Source: Pomphorhynchus laevis (lineage: Eukaryota; Acanthocephala; Palaeacanthocephala; Echinorhynchida; Pomphorhynchidae). Taken from it: a stretch of DNA of 64,000 nucleotides. The notes under the pieces were generated by a model. The model worked only from the letters and a program-made list of their open reading frames with translations. It made no database searches and was not told where the DNA came from. The stretch's first letter is position 1; each line of letters opens with the position of its first letter. Positions 1 through 12,303 of this stretch are shown in pieces. The position numbers were made by a program, and so were the translations under genes. Location: the NCBI GenBank assembly GCA_012934845.2, contig WNNJ02001223.1, positions 1-64,000 on the forward strand. Reading direction: 5' to 3'.

Positions 1-11
1 TAAAAAATATA

Positions 12-258
<247 letters not shown>

Positions 259-417
259 CTATATATATCGCAGTTGTGAATCTACATTTACATTTTTAGA
301 AAAATGTTCACATTTAGCTAAATTCATTGAATATATTTTAAGCGCAAATTATACTTTTTAATATCTACAACTATGTTTGACTAATTTTGCAGTATTACTG
401 TTCTTTTTATTTTTCAG

Positions 418-587
418 TCCCTTTATCAAGTATACGTTCATATACGTTAATGCTTATTATAACGTTACAAGCATTGAATGGCGATATCACCAACGAACAG
501 TATTTTGATGCATTAGAAGCTATGTATGGTCGAAAATCTGCCGATGTCAGAGAGCTTCCAAAGGTTGTTAATGCCTGCTGCAAGCAG
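418..587 (+). CDS. Internal exon of an unrecognised host gene
   Basis: A pyrimidine-rich tract ending in TTTTTCAG precedes this segment and CAG|GTATGT follows it, so both splice consensus sites are good. The open frame starts in phase 1 and ends in phase 0. It reads through LQALNGDITNEQYFDALEAM and ends in VVNACCKQ, an ordinary soluble composition unlike the surrounding AT-rich spacer. An alternative acceptor (TTTTGCAG) lies 25 bases upstream in the same frame. The phase-0 donor fits the phase-0 exon at 2204, so I treat the two as one gene whose 5' part lies left of the window. I do not recognise the family. RNA evidence would be needed to fix the gene model. Confidence 0.45.
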
Positions 588-2203
588 GTATGTCTATATA
601 TAATTATTTGCTAACTATTAATTATTAAAATTTGATGTTTTGCTTTACAAATAAACTGTTGTTTTATTCTACGAATCTAAAAGTCATCTAATAATTAACA
701 GCGGCTAATACTCTATAGATTAATTTTTCTAAACATTTGATACAATCAACAGATATTTATATTTATTTTAAATGACTAGTCATTATTAATACAAAATAAG
801 GATATATTTAGCACTAAGTTTATTCTTGTCGTTTTAGTGTCTTTTATTGAGGTTGTTATATAGATAGAGATATTAACCAAATAAAGGCAAAGAACCAAAT
901 ATAAATTTACAGTTTCAAACTTTTGATGAACTTCTTCAGCAGTTCATCAAATTTCACACGTGAAAATTGCTATCAAATCATTACGTAAATTTAGATTTTC
1001 GTTTTCGTTCTTGCTATTTTTTTATGTACCATTAATCGATACAGTTTGCATTTGTTGAGTGTAAATTAGTACCTATTTGTCGAATGTACTGTGCTGGGCA
1101 ATCACGACAAATATTTTGATATTATGAGTCCGGCAGACTTGCAATTAAATTGCTTATTTATGCCGCGTTTTAACTTAGTAATTGTACTCATAGAAGATGC
1201 AGTCTGGTTTCTACCTATACAGTTATGATATCGCTTATCATTACATTTAAAACTCTCAGTTTCTGTTTCACTATCGTTCGTTCTCGCGATATTATAGCTC
1301 CCAAATTAGCTGCGTTCTTATAACATGATCGAAATTATTTCAATCTACTTTCTATAATATTCCATAATTCTTTTAAAATGTTATCAAACTTTAATTGCAC
1401 ATTACAGTATGCTAAATTGTAACACAACTTACATTTAATTAATCAGAAACATTTTATGACCAATATCTTGTGATTTAAGAGAGCTTATCTAATTAGGCAT
1501 CTGACAGATTAGAGTTGCCTATTTATCTGCTTTTGAGTATATCCTCTTTCCACAAGAATCGCTAGGATATGACTTATAATGCTTCGCAAATGTCAGTACA
1601 TTTCATTTCGTTTAATCAACCTCTTTATGGTGCTTTTTGATGATAACTGCTGGAATGAATATTAGATCGCATCGCTTTAAATTTGTTATAGACTCAAGTT
1701 TCTTATTGACCAGATTTAGCACGGTAAATGAAGGTATCTAGAAACAGAATTCTTTGACTCTCACTGTATTTCACTTAAATGTTTCACTCACTTCGTCTAT
1801 TCATAGCATCACAAATGTCGATTGCAATAGAGAATTGGTAGTATCAAGATAAACAATGTTATCTACGTAACGTTTACACATCGTAGGCATGTTGATAAAT
1901 GTTTCAAAGAGCTCTTTTTTCACTAACGATACATACAACACGGCGTGTGTTGTTCAACTGATGTGTCCAGGGTAATTCCACTGATTTGCTTTTTTCCTTC
2001 AAATTTAAATGCATTTGAGCTTAGTTCTAAATATATCAAATTGCTTTATACTAAACATGTATTTCTTCAATGTATCTTTATAAACATACATTTTAGTTCT
2101 CAAAAACCACAATTATATTTATATATATTTAATATATACAACTAATTAGCAAATACAAAATATATTTTAGCTAGAACGTTTACTTTGTTGTTTCGGTTTT
2201 TAG
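588..2203 (+). other. Probable intron, no gene seen
   Basis: AT-rich DNA between two proposed exons, starting GTATGT and ending TTTTTAG. Only short chance reading frames occur. I found no repeat, RNA gene or transposon motif in it. Confidence 0.4.
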
Positions 2204-2401
2204 CTTATAAAAATAGTGTCCAGTTTCCAATCATGGTTGCTTCTCCGAATGTACCTGCATCATCGTCATGCTGCGCATTATAAGGTGTTAGAACCAGCAC
2301 AAATGCAGGAATCAAATTTGATGAATATTGGCATGGTTAGGAAATACACTAAACAAGCGCTGGCCATGTCAAATCCTTGTCGGCTGTTTATGTTCATATC
2401 G
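2204..2401 (+). CDS. Second exon of the same unrecognised host gene
   Basis: Preceded by TCGGTTTTTAG and followed by the donor GTACGT. The segment is exactly 66 codons, phase 0 at both ends, and open throughout (…HYKVLEPAQMQESNL…YTKQALAMSNPCRLFMFIS). The exact fit to the phase-0 donor at 587 and to the phase-0 acceptor at 5016 is the main argument for a real gene. A second AG at 2215-2216 would break the frame. The composition suggests a helical soluble protein, with no domain I can name. Confidence 0.45.
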
Positions 2402-5016
2402 GTACGTTTTCGTTTCGTAATTTAGATCTGCATATTTATAATTTCTTTATTTCAAAAATAATTCATCGCATTTTAAGTTGAACATTTTACAAGTACTTGC
2501 TTGTTGCTCAGTATGAATAGGCCCACTAGATTATTCGTTTATCATTAAATCTACTATTATTATTGCTCTACTACTTTATTGTTGGTCTACTAAATTATCG
2601 AATCCGATCTGATGTTTAGATTTTTAGTCGGATTTAATGTTTCATTTTTCAAAAGTTATTTCAAAAATTTATATAACGTTGTATCTTATTTTTCTTCGTA
2701 GATTTATGTAAACTGTTATAAGTTTAATTTTATTTTGAAATATTCCTGTTTTATTTGTAATTTGAGTTTGATATAATTTTATCAAATTTATTTTCATAGT
2801 TTTACTCCCCTAAAGTGTATTTCTCATATGTGTATGCTTGCAAGTCAATCCGGTAAAAATGAAAGTTATTTAAAAGTACTTGCCCGAAAATAGCAAATAA
2901 AGATATCTTGCATCATTTTGCTATGATAACATTTATTCAAACAGAAAAGCATTCTGAATTTTTATACTAGTTAGACGCTATTTATTAATTTTGACGATCC
3001 TTGGCGGATTGGCGGTTTGCTAAGAAGCCTTCGTTGTGTAATCAACGATTAATCAACAATCGATGAAAATTCCGATGAATATACCTTGCCACTCAAAATC
3101 CAATATTACTGAAAAATGCTCATTGGTTATTAAACAATGAATTCATCATTATTATTGTGCTAATCTGCGAACTTATTGTTGTTGATTTTTATTTCACGTC
3201 GTTAGTGATATGATACAGATTTATTCAAATTATTTACTACAGATTTATTCAAATTATTATAATAAAACCATATATTGCAAATGATATGCTTATCCTGAAA
3301 TATTTTAATTACAATAATAATTACGAAAATATAAGGATTTTTTAATTATATTTTGCTAGTTCTTACTCTCATCTTCAAAATATTTCTAAAGTTAAATTTG
3401 AAAATAATTTGGTTTTAAAAGTATTAAACTTATAAAATATTAAAAAATAAATAAATAAACTTTGGTAACTAGCGAAATATAATTTTAATAAAATCATTGT
3501 ATTGTTATGATTGTTCCTGTAGTAAAAACCATATATTAAATACCTTCGTCTTCTGATAATTATAATTTGTATATTTTATTGGATTTTGCGCATTATCTAC
3601 CCTTAGGAGTAGATGATCACAAATGTAAAATTGTTTATAAAAATGTCCGTGTCGTTTTACATAGAAATTACAAAGAGGTTATCTTTAATGAGTACTGCTA
3701 AAGAACAAATATTGCTTCTCAGTCAAAAAGGTTTTGAATAGCTTAATGGTATGCGATTTATGCAATATTTTTACAGTAGAGATGATATCCAATAAACACT
3801 GATAAATATGTATGGAATTGTCAAAAAAAGGCGTATACTTAATATAAAAAACCCACAAAGCCTATCATATGATCAGAAGTGGCAGTTTTTATTAATGTGT
3901 TTAGAATATCTCTTCAAGATTGAATTGAGTTTAAATATATATAGATATGTAATTCCATATAACTTCCCCTTCCCCCTTTTTCCATTTCCCTTTTTCCTGT
4001 CAACGGACACACGAAGATTCTTCCCAACAGGGCAAAATCTACTACATTATCTCCTTTAATATGAAGAGTTGTAGCATCTCTGGGTAAAATACATTGCTAC
4101 GAGTTGGTTGCATATATCAGTATTAATTCAGATATGTATGATCATGATATAATAAAAAGCATAGACTGCATTTTGCGCATCTTATAACGGGGATTCATAC
4201 TCGAAATATAGAATTATATTAATGTATCATATTATTAGTATAATATTAATATCATACTCGAAATAGTACCATATTTACTCGAAATAGAATCATATTAAAG
4301 CAAGCAAAAATGTAACGCTGAAGCTACGATGCATGTTGTAGATATGTATGAGCATGATATTATAAAAAGCATAGACTGCATTTTGCGGATCTTATAACGG
4401 GGATTCATACTCGAAATATAGAATCATATTGAAGCATGCAAAAATGTAGCGTTGAAGCTACAATGCGTGTTCAAAAGTAAAAGTTAAATTTTTATCTAGG
4501 TGAGTGGATATGGATGAACCTGACGATGATGTACAGAAAGGTTTTGGCTTAATAAGATTTTTTCTGGGTATAGATAACGCATAATTATCATTTTGGAGGT
4601 AAATAATACAAAGTGTCAATTTGAATGTCGATAATACATAATCTATCTTATTTTATGTAGCATCAAACTCAAAGTGTTTTTAAACTTGCCACATGTTGTG
4701 TTTTAAATCTTTATTGTAAATTTGATATTTTTCGTAACTAAATAGTAGTGATTTCATTAAATTTTGTTTTTTAAAAAATATTGCTATTGTTATAGAGTGT
4801 TTCATGTAATCCAATGTGATGCATATCACATCAGCAATTCTTTATACTTTTTAATATTAATAAATTTACTCTGCGCTATATACTTTTATCCTATTTTTCA
4901 AATAGTGTTATACATTTTAGCATTTGTACACAACATATTAGCTTACATAAGTGTTTGTTTTATTAATAACTTGTTGTCATATTTAAAATTTTTATTTTAA
5001 AAATTGCATATTTTAG
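2402..5016 (+). other. Probable intron with a local tandem duplication
   Basis: AT-rich spacer between the second and last proposed exons. It holds a short direct repeat near 3215-3258 (CAGATTTATTCAAATTATT twice) and the 210-bp tandem duplication listed separately. No other coding signal is visible. Confidence 0.4.
4131..4471 (+). repeat. Imperfect tandem duplication, period 210 bp
   Basis: GATATGTATGATCATGATAT recurs 210 bases later with one change, followed by shared blocks such as AAGCATAGACTGCATTTTGC and CTTATAACGGGGATTCATAC. The second unit is shorter because it lacks an ATATTA-rich middle part. The number of differences suggests an old duplication. Confidence 0.85.
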
Positions 5017-5172
5017 AACTTTTCAGACACGGATAATAAGATGTCAATCCGCATGCTATTCTCTGATTACTTTCTATTAAACCAGGAGCTTGATGGCACG
5101 CCATCGAAGACTGTGGGGTCCCATGGAAGGCGTCGGTCAAACAAACGCTTTCAGCCTAGACGTCCCAAGTAA
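5017..5172 (+). CDS. Terminal exon of the same unrecognised host gene
   Basis: With the acceptor ATATTTTAG this segment begins in phase 0 and stays open for 51 codons to TAA. It reads …MSIRMLFSDYFLLNQELDG… and ends in a basic tail HGRRRSNKRFQPRRPK. A competing acceptor (CTTTTCAG) ten bases downstream would give an early stop in this phase. The basic Arg-rich C-terminus could be a nuclear-localisation or RNA-binding tail, but that is inference. The family is not recognised. Confidence 0.45.
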   Translation, partial: NFSDTDNKMSIRMLFSDYFLLNQELDGTPSKTVGSHGRRRSNKRFQPRRPK

Positions 5173-7229
5173 ACGGTTTGTATTTTGGCTTTATTGTTTT
5201 ATATGCATTTTTATTGCTTTCCTTTAGAGTACTAAAAAATCTAAAGAATTGCGTTTTTTATTCATTAATATTCATGATTAATAAATTTATCATGTCACCA
5301 GGACATTTTTAGTTAAATAACAAAAGTAATTAAATTATTGCATTGACGATTAAGTTTAAAATTCATGAGATTAGAGTTTATGAAATAATAATTGAAAAAT
5401 AAATTTATTTAAATAAATTTTCTAATTATAAGATAATAGTAAAAATTCACAGTTTAAGTTTCTTTTCTATCTTAGCTTTCATCTGGATATTTTATTGGTG
5501 ATCAAATAATAATTCTGTTTTTACCAGTTATGTTCTAACATAAGAACATAGAAGAACATTATGTTCTAACATTTACCAGTTATGTAGAAGGCAATTATAT
5601 TGCTTCAGTGCTTAATGCACCATAATTACCTGTTGTTTACAATGCTCATTAAAAACATGTTTCGTGTATGCATTGATCTTGAGAATTTATGATTATATGT
5701 ATTCCAAGTTCGCTGTCATGTTTTTTGTTTCTGCTATAATGTTCTATTTAATTGTCAAACCATCTAAAATAACTATATCATTTGTATTTATATCTTCTAA
5801 TATTTTGCCAAGCAACTAATGATGTATTCTGTTGATCAGTGTTTTTGATTATCTAAAGAAAAAAACACTATCGTGGAGTATCCACCTTTTTAAATAAAAA
5901 TATATGTTCAATTTTGTTTTTATTGGCTTATAGTTATTATATAAAACAAGCAATTTGATTAGCTTACTTGAACAAAAACAATTATATGATTTAATTTGTC
6001 TTACATCTAACAAATATATCCGATTTTTGGATTCTATTCACATTTTTATATTTTTGCGTTTATTCGATTTTTCATTTTAGACTGGAAAGAGAATGATGCG
6101 TCGTACTAACTGCTAACTGGAATAATGATTGGGACAATTATTGTCTCGTACATTATCATCTATATGCAGTTAGAAAACGTTTGGTTCTCGAAGAATGGTG
6201 ATTGCTCTTAAATACTCAAACGTGCTTAGCGCGTTACAGAATGCATCAAAAAAGACTGATATTGGTCTTTGTGTTTACACCTTGCGGTGATCGATTTGTT
6301 CCTTCTCTATTTTGATTTTGCTTTGAAGAAATATTAAAAACAGGTTATAAGCCTTCTTTGTTAACTAGGAAATTTTGTTTTCAAATAACAAATCATAAAT
6401 TCCTCTTTACTAATGTTATGTTGTAGTGTCAATTTAAAATCTATATTTTATTAATTTATAGTTAAATATACTATATATAAATATATATTTATTTAAAATT
6501 ATCAATTTAGTTTTAAGACTGGCTGATAAAATATAAAATGAGAAACATATTTATTCGGATATATTATATTAAACAATGATAATATGAAATTCAACATTAC
6601 ATATACGCTTACCGGTATCGTAATATTATTCAATATCACAATTTATCCACAAGGATATATTAGTTATATATATATTTGTCTTCTAATTAAACGCTAGCAT
6701 CGGATGTGTTTATCATTTGTTTAATATAACTTGTGCAATTTGATTAAAAATAAATAATGTAATTCAATTTAACATCCGCTTTTCTTTGCACTCACATGGT
6801 ATTAAAACGTCTTTACTATAAAAAGAATGCTTACATGAAAAGAGTGTTAACAAGTATTTTACTTGAAAAACTTGAAACAAATACTCGAAATAAAGTTGAG
6901 TTGGTTTCACATCAAGAATTTTAGAAAATTTCAATATAAATATACCAATCAACAAGTCAGATTCTTAGTATTTTGATGTGTAAAACAATATACGTTAAGA
7001 AGGTGTTAACAATTTGGTCGAACAACTTTCTATTGTATACCCAATTTGTACAAAATAGAATAGCAAGTACCGTTTGGTACTAAATTAACGGTCAAAGCAT
7101 ATACACAAGCTAGCTAAACTAAATTAGCCAATACAGTTACAGCATATGATGAATTTAAAAGGTTCGAGATTGGATGCGATCCCCACAGCTGTAACATCTT
7201 GATCGTAATACGAATTTATGTCAATAGTT
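5173..7229. other. Gene-free AT-rich spacer
   Basis: No convincing reading frame, RNA gene or repeat was found. There are small inverted motifs around GTTCTAACATAAGAACA near 5530-5590. Near 6080 is a possible acceptor (CATTTTAG) followed by a few open codons, too little to call. Confidence 0.5.
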
Positions 7230-7400
7230 TAGGGCAGGATGAGCAAACTTGAACAATTTGGGGCCATATTTTCATCTTCTAACCTAAAGAGCCAAACTAA
7301 TTTATAAAATAGAATAATTTTGTAAAACGCAATTGGTCGTATATATCAGCTTCAAATTCTTCCGGCGAGCCAGATCCAACCCACCGGCCATCGGCTTTTT
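7230..7400. mobile_element. hAT-like non-autonomous relic (tentative)
   Basis: GGGCAGGATGAGCAAACTT…GGGGCCATATTTTCATC at one side and GAGCCAGATCCAACCCACCG at the other resemble the terminal pattern of many animal hAT MITEs ('gggcnngnncaaact … ggccagatccaacccacgg'). Nothing codes for a transposase. Ends and target duplication cannot be set confidently because the copy is decayed. Confidence 0.3.
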
Positions 7401-8935
7401 ATATGTGGTTTAGGGCGTCTTAAAGCGAACGTTTATTTGTGCTTTCTATGATCTCAAAACAGTGCACAAGTTAGGCACCTCGAAGTGTGTATCTTCTAAA
7501 CTTGTTAATGTAGATTATTTTATTATTCACAGAAGCGACTGATCCGAATCATTGCTTGAATTTCTCGTTTAGCACGGAGTAGTGTAATTTAAACTAGTAG
7601 CTCATTCACTTTTTAACGATATTAAATGTAATTTTTCATTAATATTAATTCATTGATGATTTATCCTGCACTAATTCGATTAGAGGACGATTTTATGTTG
7701 AAATTATCGAATTAATAGTTTTTATTACGAATTCAAATTGAAATAATCAAATCAACGAACCCCAAGAAATGATACCGTAGCTGGTTTCTGCTGCGAAATT
7801 ACCTTGTGTGATTTAGCAAAATTTGCAAATGAAAGAATCCATCAAATGATCATCAGTACCGATTCCAATAATCTCACATTAGTGTTATAGATATATACAA
7901 GAGCCATATATAACGTATGAGCACATATTGCTTGACAATAAAACATCAACTATCAAACTCAATCACACACTATTTAAGCATTTTCTTACATATGGAACAC
8001 TATTTTTTTTAAATTTTGTTAAAAAACCATATAACAGTAGGACACGCTCATTAACACTTACATCTATTGACGACGATAGCATCTCGATCAGAGAACAAAA
8101 TGACCCCAACTATACTTGTGAAGGAGTATAGAGAATGTGCTTTAACAAATTTTCAAGTCCGAAATCACTTGATCACTTTATAAGACAAAAGTGAAATATG
8201 CATATCCAATGTTCAGAAGATATTACATGTTTATGAATCCCAAATTATGGTCTTATCAAATTTGTCTTGTGTTCTTCGGAAAGCATACGTGTTATTATAA
8301 TACGAAACTATAAGTTTAGTGAATGTGCAAGATGCTGAAACTGAATTAGCACGTTCAGATTAGTTTGGACCTATTACATTTTTGTGCATTTCGGAAGCGC
8401 CCAGAATTTTGATGGTCACCAGCAACGATGGGATACGAGACATTTTAGAATAAAGCAATAGAAATTGCTTTATGTCATGCTCGGTAAACAAGTTGACTAA
8501 TTGATTCCATTTACTTGCTTAAGTAATCGTGATTGCCGACAAATAGTTGATGAAGGAATAAATGGTGAAGCCTTGAGTATTAGTTGGTATGTATTGTTGG
8601 TTAGGCGGATAGGCAACCGAGAAAACACGGATGAGTATTGCTGTGAATGAAATCACAAATTATAATAGGTTTATTTAACTGAACTCATTACATGATGAAT
8701 CTGTTAATTGCATTTATTGTGTGAAGTGTTTGACATGTTGCATTTACATACTTGATTATGTTCATCGTCCGCCTAGTGTATTGGGTGACTAAAACCTTCA
8801 TTATAGTCACACAATAGAACTAAAACATTTAGTACAAATACTATATTTTTAGTCATTCAAATAAAATATTCTATAATTAAACACAAATGCAGATACGTGG
8901 TAAAATAATGTTACCAAACACGAATATACAATTTC
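7401..8935. other. Gene-free spacer
   Basis: No gene, RNA or repeat that I can support. The short open frame near 7928-8131 has no family resemblance and no splice or start context that distinguishes it from chance. Confidence 0.5.
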
Positions 8936-9120
8936 TACAAGAAGGCGGGTTGAAACAGAAATATTTATTTGATTACAAAAATTCAAGTTTAACAAAATCT
9001 AGTTTGACAAATTCTTTGATAACTAGCTAATTACAACCCTGAAGATGACGTGCCGTAGTGCCGTCGAAATATTGGATTTTTGTAATTAAATAAATCTTCC
9101 TGTTTCCTCGCCTTCTTGTA
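8936..9120 (+). mobile_element. 185-bp palindromic Penelope-type footprint
   Basis: The two ends are about 50-bp inverted repeats. TACAAGAAGGCGGG begins the left arm, and its reverse complement with few changes ends the right arm. The inner part of each arm carries the ATTACAAAAATTCAA type sequence. The middle holds a complete hammerhead-like fold. Hammerhead ribozymes are documented in the terminal repeats of Penelope-like retroelements (Cervera and De la Peña), so I read this as a remnant formed from an element end plus its inverted copy. A MITE is the alternative. Confidence 0.65.
9029..9087 (+). ncRNA. Hammerhead ribozyme motif, type I with minimal helix III
   Basis: Core boxes CTGAAGA (9039-9045, consensus CUGANGA) and GAAA (9066-9069) are joined by helix II GACG/CGTC. 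Helix III is the minimal A-T/T-A pair with no loop, and T9073 sits at the cleavage position. Helix I is CC/GG next to the core, then a small internal loop, then eight pairs AATTACAA/TTGTAATT. All conserved core bases are present. Such short helix III forms usually need dimers to cut well, so activity of a single copy is uncertain. Confidence 0.65.
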
Positions 9121-10537
9121 ATAATTCGGATTGGAAACGAATTTTCTCTATCCAATTACTTATATAATACGAATGAAAAAATACATTTAGGATCCGAATT
9201 CGCTTGCAGGAGATTTTATAACTATTTTTAATCCATAAATAAATCTTTTAATTTCATTGATATTTCGATTTATAAATAATTTTAATTTTAAAAATAAATA
9301 TTTTGATTTCATAAGTATAATTAATTATAATTTCAAAAATTTATTTTGATTTCATAACTAAATATAATAATTGCATAAATAACTATTTATTGTGTAAATT
9401 GTACAAAAACAATATCTAAAAATATGTGATTTTGAAGCTCTAAGAGCAAAAAATTATTAAAAATTTTTTAAATTATTAAATTTTTTAATTAAAAAAATTA
9501 TTCCAGATTAAAAACAGTTTACTCTATTTTCGAATGCACGATAATAGGATTACGGACTGTTTTCAATTGAATCGATCAATTGTTTAATGCTCTTCTTCAA
9601 GGATAATGAGAACAGAACGAGGCCTGATTGAATTCAACTTTGTTTTTAGTGCTACAAAGCCATTTTTGATTGGGTTAAGGTCAGCCGAAATGCAGGTGAA
9701 TACAGAATTGCTATATTGCAATCCTCACAAAGGTCTTTTAAACCTTCGAGTAATGGAACTTCCCATTATCCATTACGAAAACAGGGTTATCAACAAATAT
9801 ATTTTTGTTTCTACATTCTCACAAAAACTGCATAAATAATCCATAAAAACGAAACCGTATTGCTAGCAGTAATAAATTTCATTCCTTAACATGGATTACG
9901 ATACATCCAAAGTTATTGACTCACTGAGTTTTCAATAATAAAGCTGAAAGAATCATCTCACTTATTTATAATAGCGTTACTATGTAAAAAGCAATGTGAA
10001 TTTCATAATTAATCCAGAATATTTACGGAAACTATCATTTATAAGTTATTCAAAAATAAAAAATTATTAACAGCAGACTACTTTTGAACAAACAGTTGAA
10101 TCACTAAGATCAAAAATAAAATAAAATAAAAGTTGTTTCACAACATATTGATATAATTATAACGCCTTTCTGTAAATGACGGATCCGCATCCAGCTTTCG
10201 TCTGAATGCTCAAAGCTGCCGGAAAGTATGATTTTTTTAAACCACGAATTAAACATATCACGATCGTCTCGCTTAAATGCTTATGAGTAACATGTCACGG
10301 AAGCATGGAGTAGAGTTTCGTAATGTGTGAGATCAGATACATCGATTTTAATAAAAAATTTCAAATACAATCTTGATTCATCTCATATGTAGTCTTGTGT
10401 ATTTAATTGGAATACATACTGACTACTCTATTTACTGATATTGATTTCAAAAATTATATAGTTTCAATTAATATTTTAATAGTAGTCTAATTGTAATATG
10501 TATATTACGGAATTTGTTATATAGTAATTTTAGAGAA
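9121..10537. other. Gene-free spacer upstream of SURF6
   Basis: AT-rich and without a supported gene. The last part presumably holds the SURF6 promoter and 5' UTR. No clear TATA box or initiator could be singled out in such AT-rich sequence. Confidence 0.4.
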
Positions 10538-11551
10538 ATGACAACCGATAAAACTGTCTGTTTATCATCGAATGAGCCTAGTAAGCGCACACTAATTGAG
10601 CAGTATATAAAAGCAGAAAAGCTTGCCTTGGACATACTTGATTCGATTGATAGCTCCTTGGTTGTTAGTGCTGATGATCGGTTACAGTGGAATGAACTGA
10701 TGAAACAAAACCAAGGTATAAATCGAAGGCGAAAACGCAAGAACATCGCTCAATGTGATTTACCTACCTCTGAAATATATAAAGATCTGGGATCGTTACT
10801 CAACAATCAGCAAAGTAAAGGGAGCAAACAACATATGGAAAATAAACAAACCAAGTCAAAGGGTAGGAAGAATGATCGCGAGACTGCCGGAAGTGAACTG
10901 ATTAACAAATTACACGATAAATTGTCTCAAATATCGACGACAAGAAAGTGTGGTAAGGCTGTTAAACAACGTAATCCAAAAAAGATGACGAACAGTAATA
11001 AAAATGGTGGTCCTGCACTCTTCAAAACTCCGATTGCTCTTAATAAAATCAATCGGCTAAAACAGAAGAAACATGTTCTAAAAAAACACATGAAGAATGA
11101 AAATGAAAATGGTCACAACGAACAAAGCGACGATGTCGTTGAAAGCGTGTCTGCTAAAGGATCTAACTTTAATTTTAATCGACTTAATTTGGGTAGTGGC
11201 CATAGCAATGAATCGAAAGAGAAAGGTGGGAAAAAGTCAAAAGTTAAAATTATTCAAGCACTGGAGTTTGCCCGCAGTGATGAAGCAAAAACAGATAGTG
11301 GTAAATGGCTGATTGCACAAAAGAAGGCATCAGGTGAAAGTGTTGTACCGAGCGAAAATCTAAAAAAGCTTTTAAAATCTAAAGAAGTAAAGAAGAAACG
11401 GTCAAAGAAAGAATGGTCTAAGCGGAAACAAGAGGTTGCCAAGAAACGGAAAGTCAGCGAAGAAAAACGCAAAGTTAATATAAGTAAACGCAAAGATGCT
11501 AAGCAACAAAAGAAGAGAAAGCGACTGATGAAGAAGGGTCATCTGGTATGA
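10538..11551 (+). CDS. SURF6: SURF6 / Rrp14-family nucleolar protein
   Basis: A single uninterrupted frame of 337 codons from the first ATG (MTTDKTVCLSS); an upstream in-frame TTG is not a plausible start. The C-terminal third has the SURF6 signature: KWLIAQKKASGE, then LKKLLKSKEVKKKRSKKEW, then a long Lys/Arg helix with NISKRKDAKQQKKRKRLMKK close to the end. Upstream the protein is low-complexity and basic, with a short FNFNRLNL block before the domain. Known SURF6/Rrp14 proteins act in the nucleolus in 40S and 60S pre-rRNA processing. The length is close to the usual 330-380 residues. The gene has no introns, unlike its neighbours. A polyadenylation signal lies 250 bases downstream. The assignment rests on the C-terminal domain pattern. 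Confidence 0.88.
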   Translation: MTTDKTVCLSSNEPSKRTLIEQYIKAEKLALDILDSIDSSLVVSADDRLQWNELMKQNQGINRRRKRKNIAQCDLPTSEIYKDLGSLLNNQQSKGSKQHMENKQTKSKGRKNDRETAGSELINKLHDKLSQISTTRKCGKAVKQRNPKKMTNSNKNGGPALFKTPIALNKINRLKQKKHVLKKHMKNENENGHNEQSDDVVESVSAKGSNFNFNRLNLGSGHSNESKEKGGKKSKVKIIQALEFARSDEAKTDSGKWLIAQKKASGESVVPSENLKKLLKSKEVKKKRSKKEWSKRKQEVAKKRKVSEEKRKVNISKRKDAKQQKKRKRLMKKGHLV

Positions 11552-11801
11552 TTATGTGTAACACATTGCCATAGCAATCATAATTAAGTTGTTATGATCA
11601 ACGATCATGCACTTGAGAAACAGATCGATGTTAATAATATTTGTTTGCATGTTTGTGTATGTTTCAATTTGAAAAGAAAATGTTCCGTATTTGTTCTCAC
11701 TGTCTTCACCGTTTTTAATTTAAGCGTTACCTATTTTTCACTTATACTAAGCCCCCATACTTATTTGCGATATTGCTTAGGTGATTAATGTTGTAACTTA
11801 A

Positions 11802-11807
11802 AATAAA
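11802..11807 (+). terminator. Polyadenylation signal of SURF6
   Basis: Canonical AATAAA about 250 bases after the SURF6 stop codon, followed by an AT-rich stretch. It is the first clear signal on this strand after the gene. Confidence 0.5.
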
Positions 11808-11984
11808 GAGAATAATTGTATTTTAAATTTTAAAGAATTTAAATGTGTTCATTATTAATATGTGAGAATATTAAAATAATTTTTATTGAACTCTACTTAA
11901 CCATACAGTAGCATTCTTCCAATCTTATTTCATATACACAGCCAGCAGTCTTGTTGATTAATCAAATTGAAAAATATGGAATAA

Positions 11985-12175
11985 GAAAGGAAGAACATTA
12001 AAATAGTTAAATACCCAACCTAGTTCTTGGTTTACGGGAGAGACCGGTGGACATTCTGTTTTACAAGAACCATCCTTTAGCAGTTGATTTTGATGTGACC
12101 AACCTCCAACAAAATACTTATATTTCCATGTCTTCTGAGATCCTGGGCTATGCCGCAAGCAAGTACACCATGTGT
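11985..12175. other. Unassigned segment, open on both strands
   Basis: This stretch is less AT-rich than its surroundings. On the minus strand it reads WCTCLRHSPGSQKTWKYKY…CKTECPPVSP, with a possible donor GTAAAC straight after the last proline and a possible acceptor GCATAG inside. On the plus strand it reads RERPVDILFYKNHPLAVDF… to a stop. It could be an exon of a minus-strand gene, an upstream exon of the ankyrin gene, or neither. I cannot choose. Confidence 0.2.
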
Positions 12176-12303
12176 CAAGGAAAGGAAATATAAACGCAAA
12201 TTAGAGGATAGTAAATACAGTTTTGCATCAGCAGTTGTTGATACTTACGGAGGATGAAACTTCCAAGGCGAAAAGCTAATTCGTCTTTTGCTCGTTATAT
12301 ATC

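Noticed and set aside
1945-2145. 66-residue plus-strand frame in the proposed intron
   Set aside because: AT-rich chance frame with no family resemblance and no splice context.
10468-10746. Minus-strand frame overlapping the start of SURF6
   Set aside because: Shadow of the SURF6 coding strand; the plus-strand frame has the family domain.
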